A stretch of 64,000 nt of DNA from contig OY978526.1 of assembly GCA_963854835.1 (NCBI GenBank), positions 48,291,140 through 48,355,139 of the forward strand, in the 5' to 3' direction. Positions 1-10,221 of the stretch are shown piece by piece (position 1 is the stretch's first letter; every line of letters starts with the position of its first letter). Made by a program: the position numbers and the translations under genes. The notes below the pieces were generated by a model. The model was not told the origin of the DNA. It saw only the letters and a program-made list of their open reading frames with translations, and ran no database searches. The stretch comes from Megamerina dolium. Taxonomy: Eukaryota; Arthropoda; Insecta; Diptera; Megamerinidae.

Positions 1-2699
1 GAATATAAATAAAAGAGATAAAATATGATATGTTCATAAATGTATATCTCGCAGTATTACGAGTATATTAAAAGTCAAGCTCCAAGCAATTCAAAAATGC
101 AATTCCACAAATATTATAGAGATTATGACCGTATGAGGTAGCCTAGAAGCAGTATTAAAATTAACTTATTTTTTTTTTTTTTAATTAGATTACAAAAAAA
201 TCTTCATCTTCACCGAATTTATACATAAACAAAGCAAAAGAAAAAAGCAAACACCTTTAAATTTATTGAGATTATAAAAACGCCTTCATAATCGGTACTA
301 GATGCACACACATAAGGCAGAGAGAAAGAGATAACGAACTGCAACGCCTACCTCATTGCTATGTACACATGTATACATACATATACATGCAGGTACATCG
401 AATTATGTGCAATATGAACCAAAAGAACAGCAACAAGGATTACAACTCGAACACGTGTAAAGAGAATGGAACACACAAAAACAACAAAAATAAGAAGAAA
501 AGGACATGTTGCAAGTTTGTGAACAAACAAGACGCATTCACAGTAGCACCACCAGACTAACATACCTGCATATCGTATTTGTGCACGTATAAAAATGTTT
601 TGTTTTTGCAGCCGGTATAGAGCATAAAGGAACTAGCGACCAGGACTGTGTAACTAGAATTTATGTAATTGTGTTCGAAATAAATTATATGCAATTATTT
701 TGCATATATACTATGATGCTTGTATGTGCATTTTTATTACAGTTAATCCATATTCGATGTACCATAACATATATGCATCTGTGGGTTCATTGCTCTTATT
801 ATTAGTAAAAATATAATTTTACAAAGTAAAAAATACACATTTAATATTTCATATTGTGTGCGGGTTAATTTTTTTACAATCGTATCGAAAAAGGGCAAAT
901 ATATACAGATAAGTCTATGTAAGTGCGCCCAAGTAATCATAAAAGGATTCCCTCACCTTTTCCAACGGCTCGACGTTCTTTAGTAAAAATAACAAAATAT
1001 TAGTTGTTTTTCTCCTTATCGAACTTTTTCGAAATTCAAATAATAAATTCTTTATACCAACAATTAATATATTTGCCTTTTAACCTTTAAAAGCGTTGTA
1101 ATGCAAAACTTTCATAATTGAATTACATAATTATAATCACTCATACGCAATGTAGTATTTACTCTCGCTCAGTCTGTTTGTCAAGTGTTGTGACGATACA
1201 CTAACAGCACATATTACTTAGTAGCAACAAAGAATAATATTATTTAAAATTACAACTTGCTAAAGATTGTATATATTGTACATAATTATAGTCAAAAACT
1301 GATAGCAAGAATGCTCTAATAGCTCTGCGCACGACGACAAAACCTCAGTATGCATGTACACCGCAGTAAAAAGACACCATACAAACACAGATGCACCGCA
1401 CAACATTATTATATGTTTGATGATTGACAAATTCATTATAAATGCAAACGAACCACCCAACAAGCAAACAAACACAAAACAACTACAACAACGAAAATAT
1501 TCAAATCGTCCATTTCTTATATGGAGCAAACAAACAATCTATATGTATATACAAGCAAATACATTTTCGTATGACAATATGTACGATACCTATACAAGTA
1601 TATATGCGTGGACGATTCTGTGCGGTAAATGTACGTATAAGCGACAACATTCTGTTGCCTGACCATAATCGTACCACAAAAACAGCTGTATTACTTACTC
1701 ACACAAACGACATTGAGGATATGTGAACATACACATATTAATGAAAACAAACGTGCACTTTTAACTAATATATTGTTTCAGTTTTTTTTCCGTTCAACTC
1801 GGTAAAAGGTACAAAATTAATTTAGTATGATACATTAATTTTTACAGTTGGGCAGTTTATACAAATAATATCAATTGAAATGAAGCATCGAAAATAATGA
1901 TTATTTTGAATAATGTTCATGAAATAATCAACCTTTAAACTAAATGCTGCTGCACCAACTAACAGAGATTACATCAAATTGAGAACCATCCCATGATTTT
2001 TCGGTCCAATTGGAACTGTATCTCTTCATCTTCAGCGTACACGATAGATGGTGCCTACGACTCTTGATCAAAAACTTAGTCCCATATTTAAGAAATTTAA
2101 TGTTATACAAAAAGTGTAGATTTGCATAATTTCCCTCTTATTTGGTACATACGACAACAATAAATTAAGCTTCTGGATGAATTTGGACAAATGAGAGAAG
2201 ATTTTCTCATTCTCTCAGAAACTGGTGAAATTTTCTGGAAGCTTAAGCCTAAATCTGACATATCTAAATTATATTCTATGTTCGGGTCTACGTATAATTG
2301 TTTGTCAGCATTTCGTACCATGAAAATACAATATTATTAAGTAAATACCAACATAGAATAAGCGATCACAATGTTTACAATCTTATTCGCATTAAACACT
2401 ACAGCTTTTCCTCTTAAAATGTGTTTGCCAAAGCATCAATATAAAAACTTTGACGTGTATCCAACACAACCGCATATATTGCATACCCTACTACCCTATC
2501 ACCACATTTTCTGTTATAAACTTTATCAGAAGTTTACATATCCTTTTATCAATCTCAAAGTAATGTTAAATAATTTATGGTGCAAAATGTTCAACAAAAA
2601 ATCAAATGAATGTGCAGAAAGCGAAAAACCTGATAAAACAAAATTTATAATTAATATGTAAATGCATGTATAAATAATGTTTCAATAATGTTCCCTGCA
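1..2699. other. AT-rich non-coding DNA, no gene recognised
   Basis: This stretch has CA-, TA- and A-rich tracts and only short open frames that overlap on both strands without recognisable domains. A good-looking splice acceptor (T-rich tract ending in TTTTTGCAG) lies near 612 and is followed by an open frame to about 800, but the translation is not recognisable. It is most likely intergenic or intronic DNA upstream of Toll. Confidence 0.5.
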
Positions 2700-2703
2700 T
2701 ATA

Positions 2704-2802
<99 letters not shown>

Positions 2803-2804
2803 TT

Positions 2805-2886
<82 letters not shown>

Positions 2887-2929
2887 TTATACATATATAT
2901 ATATATATATATATATGTATATTTATACA

Positions 2930-2960
<31 letters not shown>

Positions 2961-2962
2961 TT

Positions 2963-3000
<38 letters not shown>

Positions 3001-3002
3001 TT

Positions 3003-3041
<39 letters not shown>
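2700..3041. repeat. (TA)n array with interspersed GTATATTTATACAT units
   Basis: The array is almost pure TA. A 14-base variant (GTATATTTATACAT) recurs at about 2795, 2881, 2915, 2955 and 2995, so part of it behaves as a higher-order minisatellite. It forms the left flank of the transposon starting at 3043. The Tyr-Ile open frames here are artefacts of the repeat. Confidence 0.9.
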
Positions 3042-3042
<1 letters not shown>

Positions 3043-3043
<1 letters not shown>

Positions 3044-3321
3044 GGTGGGTCTAATTTTTTCGACCCAAAGGCTCATCGTGATTCTTATTCTATGGGTCAT
3101 TCTAAGCAAATTTGCCAAAGAAACCATAGCTCTAAAATGAATTTCGAGCCCCCGGTTTTTTCAAAATTGGTATTTTTTCTAGAAATATTCGAGAATAGAG
3201 GCAAAAAAATGCTATTTTCTTTAGCCAAATGTGTATGTGGGGGTTTTTTGGGTCGCGGAATCCATTTTTGACATTAATTTTTATTTTTGAGTGCCGCCAG
3301 AGGGCGCTTTCGTACATTTTT
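3043..3321 (+). repeat. Left terminal inverted repeat of the 3043-5419 element
   Basis: It pairs with 5143-5419 in inverse orientation. The outermost GGGTGG, a central block TAGAGCTATGGTTTC (read on the minus strand) and the inner block GAGGGCGCTTTCGT (right end: GAGGGCGCTTTCGT in inverse) are conserved. Small indels and substitutions separate the two arms, so the insertion is not recent. Confidence 0.85.
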
Positions 3322-3588
3322 TTGGAAAAATATACGATACTGTTGTGGAAATAGACGAATTTTTAACTTTGTATTGAATATATTCAAAATACATACTCGA
3401 ATTATAAATTGTTAAATCATATTCCATACATTTTGTTCCTTTTTCCAGCTTTTCTAAAAATAAAATCGATAGATTTCAAGCTAAGACCTAAATCACATTT
3501 TTACCAGCTTTTGAAGGAAGAAAACCTCAAAATCTAGCTGGAAAATCTTAATATTTATAAATTAATTAATTAATATTTAATTTTAAAC

Positions 3589-4806
3589 ATGGATCTATTG
3601 CCGTCAACATCACAAGCCGCACCAACATCAATAAGTACCGAAAGTAGTTTGAAACATATGCCTTCTCACGATGTTCCTGCTTTTGGTATGTCTTCTGATT
3701 TGACTGGTCTGAATCTGCCAACTAAACAGGATATTTAAGATGCTATTTTTTCTTGGCCGAACGTGCTAAAATGCAAAGTAAAATGTTTTCATATAAAACA
3801 TTTACTCCTCAAGTGACAGACAAATTGATTGGAATTTGGAGCAAACTAAATATTGAAATTATATGCAAACGAAATATTGTTAGAAAATTTAATACCTTGC
3901 TTGACAAATACTACACTGCAGATAAATGCAAAGCAAAAGGCTCCAGTCTCACATCTTTCTTACGATCCATAAAAGAATTATTTTACATTGGGAAATGTAA
4001 ATGTGACTTGAAAGCTGCTCTATGCTCATGTGGAATGATTCCAGAAGAGTTGAAAGAGTTTATGATGGATCAACATAATGACAGAAGATCTACGATACCG
4101 GAATACCAGACAGAAATTGAAGAGCAAGCACCTACATCTACAATAATAGAAACAATTGAAGAGAGCCAGGGTCTAACATACGTGCCAGAAGAAGACCAGG
4201 AAAGTGATTATGAGCATAGTACACATTTAGTAGAAGCACAAAATGCATCTCAAACGAAACGAGGACCATATACACCCAGATACGATGCTTTCAAGTTTGC
4301 TATATTTGGATTCGAATTTAAGCCAAATTGTAAATAATGTTGTTAAAGAAAACTCGTATTATGCTCATTCAGAAAACATTTTATTGGCAATGTTGTTCGA
4401 CGATGAAAAAAAAATACGCGACTTAGCTCTAAAAAAAATTTTACACTACCGTAACCATGTGGAAGATCCGATGCTACTGAGAGTTTATAAAAAGCCTATC
4501 ATAAACTTCAATTGCACAGATTTTACGAATATGATTGACATGAATGATAATTCAATCTTATTCGAACCACCATTCACGCGAAATATTCCTTATGAATATC
4601 TACAACAATATTTAGAAGACATTGATCCACCGCTGCCTGATCCGAAAATTCCAGTACACATACAAGGAACGGAAAGACATGTTCAATTGCTGGCTAGTGT
4701 ATCCAAAAGAGTTTTAGAACATAATCGAGAAGGAGTTATGGCGGTGACATTAGAAAGTCGTGAAAAATTCGCTAGACTTGACAGCAAGAAAGACTTTAAA
4801 AAATAA
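3589..4806 (+). pseudogene. Broken cysteine-motif protein of the 3043-5419 transposon
   Basis: The first ATG (3589) opens a frame that stops at 3738. The frame then continues at 3736-4337 and finally at about 4243-4806, so two frameshifts break one gene. The first break looks like one missing T in the ATTTAAGA stretch at about 3735. The middle part carries CKCDLKAALCSCG followed by an IPEELKEF..DQ....R motif (about 4000-4085). The last part has NILLAMLFDDEKKIRDLA and, near the end, HIQGTERHVQLLASVSKRV. I remember the same layout (C-x-C ... C-x-C, IP-x-x-E, then Q-x-x-ER-x-V-x-L) from hypothetical proteins of arthropods and Hydra that lack a functional name. That recollection is unverified. 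It is presumably the element's own protein (transposase or accessory); no catalytic triad was identified. Confidence 0.6.
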
Positions 4807-5142
4807 CTCCTTCGCGTTTATTTCCTAAAACTCTTCGTTTTGTTTCTTAATTACTGAATTCAATTAATTTTTTTTATTAATTACATTTTATATGCTTTTA
4901 TTATTTGTTATGTTGAATTTTAGAAGAAAAAAATAAAGTAAAATATGCTTTGTTTACTCTTTGTCTTAAATTCGATATAGGTCGTGAATGAATAACCCCC
5001 CCCCCCCCCCCCTTCCCCCATCATTTTTAACGCTAAACACTCTGGGCTATTTAAAGTTTTGGGTTGTCTTATGAGAAAGTCAAATATTCGTCAATTTACA
5101 CGAAAAATTTCGTAAATTTACCCAAAAAAAAACGATAAAATT

Positions 5143-5418
5143 AAAAAATGAACGAAAGCGCCCTCTGGTGGTGCTCAAAAATAAAAATAGATCTCAAAAA
5201 TGGATTCCTCGATCCAAAAACCCCCACATACACATTTGGCTAGAGAAAATAGCATTTTTTTTTTACATCTATTCTTGAGTATTTGGGGAAAAAACCTATT
5301 TTGAAAAAATCATTTTAGAGCTATGGTTTCTTTGGAAAAGTATCTTCAAATGACCCGTAGAACAAGAATCTCGATGAGCCCCTTAACATTTTTTCGTCCC
5401 CCTACAATTTGAACCACC

Positions 5419-5419
<1 letters not shown>
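5143..5419 (-). repeat. Right terminal inverted repeat of the 3043-5419 element
   Basis: This is the inverse partner of 3043-3321. It ends ACCACCC followed by TA and a second long TA array. Confidence 0.85.
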
Positions 5420-5421
<2 letters not shown>

Positions 5422-5480
<59 letters not shown>

Positions 5481-5484
5481 CACA

Positions 5485-5566
<82 letters not shown>

Positions 5567-5570
5567 CACA

Positions 5571-5628
<58 letters not shown>

Positions 5629-5632
5629 CACA

Positions 5633-5692
<60 letters not shown>
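5422..5692. repeat. (TA)n array with repeated AAATACACATGCA units
   Basis: This TA array is interrupted at least three times (about 5475, 5561 and 5622) by AAATACACATGCA, spaced 60-90 bases apart. It directly follows the right end of the 3043-5419 element. Confidence 0.9.
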
Positions 5693-5695
<3 letters not shown>

Positions 5696-5739
5696 GTGTA
5701 GATATGACATATAAAGTTTGCTCGAATATCCATCTTTTT

Positions 5740-6545
5740 CTTTTATTTCCACTACTTTGTATGGGAGCTATATTAAGAAGTAGGCATGGCTCACCTGTTT
5801 TTTGAGGAACAACTTTTGCACATATGTATTACACATCTACACCCGATATATGGCTGACTTTGACGAAGTATTTTGTAAGTTATGGTGGTTTTAAAGGGGA
5901 TAATTTAAAAGGGGTTCGGAAGATAATTCCGAGACGTAGTATGGGCGCTATATAACAAGTGGGCGTGGCTTTTCTCTTTTTTGTAAATCTAATTAACTTT
6001 GCAATATTAATCCACACCTTAGAGTTGGTTGTTCTACGCTGAATAGTTCGTAAGTTAAAGCGATTTAAATTTTTTTAATTTCCGCAACTTTGTATTGAAG
6101 CCCCAATAAAAAAATGGGTCAGCCTCATAAAGAGTAGGCGTGGCTCGCCCATTTCTGGCAAGTTTATGTAGCAGTATAATAAACCTCCACTTGCCAAATA
6201 TTGTTGGTCCAGATGTTATATTAAGTGGGTTATAGCAAGTTATAGGTTTTGAAAATTCCGAGGTTAGTCGCTTTGCATCGTGTGCGCGTAGTTATTGGCC
6301 GATCATGCCCAATATCAATCCCATCCGTACCCTTGGAACATAGGTTACTTATGCCAAATTTCGTCAAAATAGCTCAATTTTTGCTCAAGTTATCGTGCGA
6401 ACCAGCCAGCTGACGACAGACGGACGGACGGACGGACATCGTTAAGACATTTAAGCGACGCTGATCTCCGGAGTTTCCTTCAAGTGGTTACATGCATCTG
6501 ACCGAAATGAATATACCTTGCATATTACATTATGCAGGGTATCAA
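5740..6545. repeat. Dispersed-repeat-like sequence with GGAC tandem and hairpin end
   Basis: The block contains several diverged copies of a 'TATGGGAGCTATAT...GTGGGCGTGGCT' phrase (about 5758, 5940 and 6130). Further on is a GAC(GGAC)4-type run at about 6413-6437, and then a short hairpin-like pair ATACCTTGCAT / ATGCAGGGTAT at about 6513-6542. GGAC runs close to a TATACC...GGGTAT pair are familiar from fly dispersed repeats. I cannot name the family or fix its ends, and see no coding capacity. Confidence 0.4.
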
Positions 6546-8399
6546 AATGGCATAAACAATCACAAAAGAATTCAATTCACCGCATTAAATGAAACAAAGC
6601 ACGAGAGAGCGATGGTGTGTACCACACAAACCGCAAATACGTTGGCAATACAGCACAGCAAGCACAAAAACTAAAATACGTTCCTTTGGCAATGTGACGA
6701 TGATTACTCTTCTGGTAAATGAGCAATCAGAATATACTTATACACATATAACGAAACAAAATAACGGTCTTAATTCAAAATGAATTTAATAGTTATTTCA
6801 AACAAGTTCAGATTAAAGAGCAGCTCGGCCAAAGGGTCCTTCGAGGCTTATAAGTGCTCATGCTAGTGTTTTCAAACTAAATAATATTTTATATCAAATT
6901 TTCTGAAATATTGAAATATTTTATTTGTAATCAAACCAACCTGTTTGAGTGCAATGCAATGAAATTAAATGGACAAATTTAAAATGTATACTACAATAAA
7001 AACAAGAAAACAATTACAAAAAACAAAGCGAAAAAGTAGTTAAAAATGATACTAGAGACAAACAGTATGATAACAAAATGATATGTAAAATATTTTTTAT
7101 AAATGAAGCATTTAGTATTATTGCTTTTATAATACATATTTGCAATCTCACCTATTTTCTGGTGCTATCAATAAAGGAGTAAATAGCACAAATCAATTTT
7201 GTATTACATGACCTCTTCAACGCTATTTTGTTTCTTTAAATACGCGTTTTCATATGTGCCCGCATTAACATAGATTTCGAATGAACTTGCAAATTTATCA
7301 TTTGTTCGATTGCTTATTGTTGTACTGCTTGCTTTATGCAAGTCCAGCAACAACAACTTGCAACAGTGACATCAAAATGCGTAGCGCTGCCCCTTTGTTG
7401 CTGTTGTTTCAGCAATTCAGAAATTGGCATATTTTCTTATGTCACCTTCCACACATACAGTGACAGCTTTGTGCTTTAATTTTCACTTTCTTAACTACCG
7501 AGTAGAACAATTTAATAGATAGTATATGATAAAATTTCATCGTTTCTTGCCCCGCAAGCTATTATCAACTCGCTTACTTCTTGCAGTAGTGAATTCCATT
7601 GCTAGTGGGTTTCTTTTTTTGTTCGTATTTTAACCATGTCAGGAGAGTCTTTAGTTCAAATCAATTGTAAAAGAGGTTCTAACAAAGATAGTATCAATTA
7701 AATTCAGAACTCTAAAGTACCAAAGTTGCCTTCATACCACCACCATGTATAACCGACACCACCTCAGTAAGAAAAATATCAAGTGTTTAGGCACACTTTC
7801 TGCTACTTTTATTTCTATTCCTATATTCGGCTCATTTTGTTGCTATTGGCCGTACCCAATAATGCCTTACGCACGCTTTTCGGTGACATTTGCACGATAG
7901 AAAAACAATTCTAAGGAACAACAGTTGTTCAACATAAACAATATCTGAAAATGTAAATATTAGATATAAAATTGTATACGTAGTAGATGTTGAATATGTT
8001 ATTCAAATTCATTTCTGTTAAATCTCACGATATTTTCATTACGAAAGGTACTCTTCCTTTATCACATGAAGTGATATGTACATAAGTAAGGTCTGGGCTC
8101 TAAGGTAATAAAGGTCATGATGGCTCACTGTGGGGAAAAAGTAGTAAGAAGAATACAAATGGCAAAGAGCTTTGATATTGAATGAATGGAATACTATGTT
8201 TGTTAGTAGGAATTTTACCTTTCAAATTTTATGTGCATAAATTAAGCACCCAAAACATGCACATTTCTGTATATATATATATGTTAGTTATATGCAAGTC
8301 GTTTATTGTGAAAATAATAATACAACATGTTTTAGTAGACATGCTAATTTATAATGGTAGCATATGTTGCTACCAGTATGTATTGTATGGACACATATA
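6546..8399. other. Non-coding AT-rich DNA, nothing recognised
   Basis: No transposon ends, conserved frames or RNA genes were seen. Short open frames near 7281 and 8182 have no recognisable domain or good codon context. This is probably upstream or intronic DNA of Toll. Confidence 0.5.
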
Positions 8400-8962
8400 C
8401 ACGGAGCGACAATTATGTATTAAGACTGCCTCTAGAAAATACAATTAAAACACGATATCTGCTAATTTTTCGGTATATTTATTCGAAATATTCTCCTCCT
8501 GATTCAATGCACTTGTTACATCGATTTAATAGTGATTTAAACGCGTGTTCCAGCTCATTTTTCGTAGTTGCCTCCAGTGCCCTTGTCGAAGCTCTTGAAT
8601 GGTCTGAATGTCATCAAAAAAGCATCCTTTCAACTTCAATTTTAGTTTTGGGAACAAAAAAAAGTCGCACGGTGCCAAATCAGGTGAATACGGCGGCTGA
8701 TGCAACACACAGACCTGATTCCGTGCCAAAAATTGACGTACAATGAGTGCTGTATGTTAAATTTCATGTTAAAATTCAACATCAAACGAACACGTGATTT
8801 GTAAAGTGAATGTCAATAAACATTAAATGTCAACAAAATGCCATGAAATTTGGCAGTTAGTAGAGGAAGGTTGAAGCTTCAAAACGCATGTGCTCACACA
8901 TAGATGGCGCGCTTGGTTGCTGAGATATGGTTCTAGTCTTAATACATATTTGTTGTACCTTG
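8400..8962 (-). mobile_element. Internally deleted mariner, same family as 38039-39333
   Basis: The ends read CACGGAGCGACAATTATG and ATATTTGTTGTACCTTG, flanked by TA on both sides (8398-8399 and 8963-8964). The sequence parallels the 38039-39333 mariner almost end to end but jumps at about 8757 from the 3' third of the transposase straight to the region upstream of its start codon. About 730 bases are therefore missing. The remaining minus-strand frame (about 8502-8745) keeps the C-terminal 'YSPDLAPCDFFLF' catalytic signature. It would be a non-autonomous copy. Confidence 0.8.
8502..8745 (-). pseudogene. Mariner transposase, C-terminal fragment
   Basis: The frame reads ARNQVCVLHQPPYSPDLAP and then CDFFLFPKLKLKLKGCFF, the segment around the third catalytic Asp of D,D34D mariners. 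The N-terminal helix-turn-helix and the first two catalytic residues are absent because of the internal deletion. It is non-functional. Confidence 0.75.
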
Positions 8963-9561
8963 TATGTATGTATGTATATAGTACTATATACTATGCATAC
9001 AATATATTTCTACTTGTCATTAAAATAACTATTTTCTTGTTAACAACAATTGCTTATTTGTTTACGAGTATGTAGGTATTGTTTGTTTTGTCGTATTATT
9101 TAAAATATAAATATAGTGAAAGTTGTATAATGAAAATTTCCCTTGTTTTTATTGTTTCACAAAATAAGAAGACAAATATTCTCACAGATATCTAAGTATA
9201 TACACAGTGTTGTATATGCGTGAGTGCATAGCAGCTACACATGCATAAGTATCATATAACGCATAATTATAATATTATTAATATAATATTATTATAATAT
9301 TGATTAGCCCTTATACGACAAATATTAAAAAATGATCGTAGATAATAAAGTGCTACAATATATAAGTCATACAAGGTTTTATTTTGATTTGCACATGTTG
9401 AAAAAACTCAAATTTGAAACAACTTACAATTAATTAATTAACTGTCTACATTTGCTTATATAAAGGATACGACTGAATCCAATAAATGCGATACATTTGT
9501 TCTTGTCGCTATTAGAAGTTACCCATAAATGTTCAACTCACACTCCATCCTACCCTATATA
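8963..9561. other. Non-coding spacer with an AT palindrome
   Basis: Nothing coding was seen. An AT-only self-complementary stretch (ATAATATTATTAATATAAT and neighbours) lies at about 9268-9302. Confidence 0.5.
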
Positions 9562-9983
9562 CATTCTGTTAAATAAGTACCCGGAAATTCTCATTTCCGG
9601 AAATTCTCATTTTTAATTTTCCCTCTGAGAATATTTCAAAAATTTTTTTTTATCCCAAGTTGGCACAACTGTCAGCCACTATTCTGTGAATTTTTATTGC
9701 TATGTGTCATTTAGTTTGGTTACGGCGTCATTAGGAACAAGTCAACCTTTTGTGTGCGTTGCGATTTTTACTATGGATAAAAATATCGAACAAAGAGTTT
9801 GTGTGAAATTTTATGTTTCAAACGAAATTTCTTGTGCCAAAACATTGGAAATGTTGAAAAAAACATTTGGTGATTCAACCATGTCGAAAACTTTGTTCGA
9901 TATTTGTCTTTGTTCGATATTTTTATTGAATTTTTTTAAATTCAATAAAAATGAGAATTTCCGGGTACTTATTTGACAGAATG
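9562..9983 (+). mobile_element. Short mariner-derived element with transposase N-terminus
   Basis: The inverted ends are CATTCTGTTAAATAAGTACC...AAATTCTCATT on the left and the inverse AATGAGAATTTCCGGGTACT...GACAGAATG on the right. TA duplicates lie at 9560-9561 and 9984-9985. The left end contains a small internal duplication of TTCCGGAAATTCTCATTT. From ATG 9774 the frame reads MDKNIEQRVCVKFYVSNEIS and continues to 'GDSTMSKT', the start of a mariner transposase, before running into the right end. At 422 bp it is a deletion derivative. It sits about 240 bp upstream of the Toll start codon. Confidence 0.75.
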
Positions 9984-10160
9984 TAAATAGTAACAGTAAC
10001 AGCGTATATGCATGTCTTATTATAATTCTAGAAGAACAGTAAGTTTGCTTTTTCATATAATTTTTCTTATGCCCGGCTGTAATGCAGTATTAAACATTTC
10101 TTCACTTACTTTTAACTCACACGTTGTGCTCGTAATAAATGCATTTATAAATACAAGAAT

Positions 10161-10180
10161 TGTAATTTCTCTCATTACAG
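10161..10180 (+). other. Predicted splice acceptor of the first coding exon of Toll
   Basis: The sequence TGTAATTTCTCTCATTACAG is a pyrimidine-rich acceptor. It ends 41 bases before the ATG at 10222, so the open frame upstream (back to 10012) is probably intron rather than protein. I infer a 5' untranslated exon further upstream but could not locate it. Confidence 0.55.
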
Positions 10181-10221
10181 AGCTGCTGAATTGTACAAAA
10201 GGTTCAGTACTGAAGAATAAC

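Larger units (their letters stand above)
3043..5419 (+). mobile_element. Unclassified DNA transposon, TA target duplication, ~280-bp inverted repeats
   Basis: The element starts GGGTGGGTCTAA and ends with the diverged inverse TTGAACCACCC. TA dinucleotides flank both sides (3041-3042 and 5420-5421) inside TA arrays. The left end (3043-3321) and the reverse complement of the right end (5143-5419) match over nearly their whole length, with shared blocks such as CCAAAGAAACCATAGCTC and GCCAAATGTGTATGTGGG. I estimate roughly 80 percent identity by eye. Between the ends lies one broken coding region (3589-4806) with no DDE motif that I can recognise. A run of 17 C lies at 4996-5012. The TA target suggests an ITm-like insertion mode, but the protein is not a Tc1/mariner transposase. 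I do not know a named superfamily for it. Confidence 0.8.

Noticed and set aside
348..563. Overlapping open frames on both strands near the start of the window
   Set aside because: No domain, no conservation signal that I can see, and low-complexity sequence.
2651..3140. Long Tyr-Ile open frames on both strands in TA arrays (also 5346-5752, 20911-21096, 23107-23487, 27034-27414)
   Set aside because: TA repeats are open in all frames and the products are pure repeat translations, so they are not genes.
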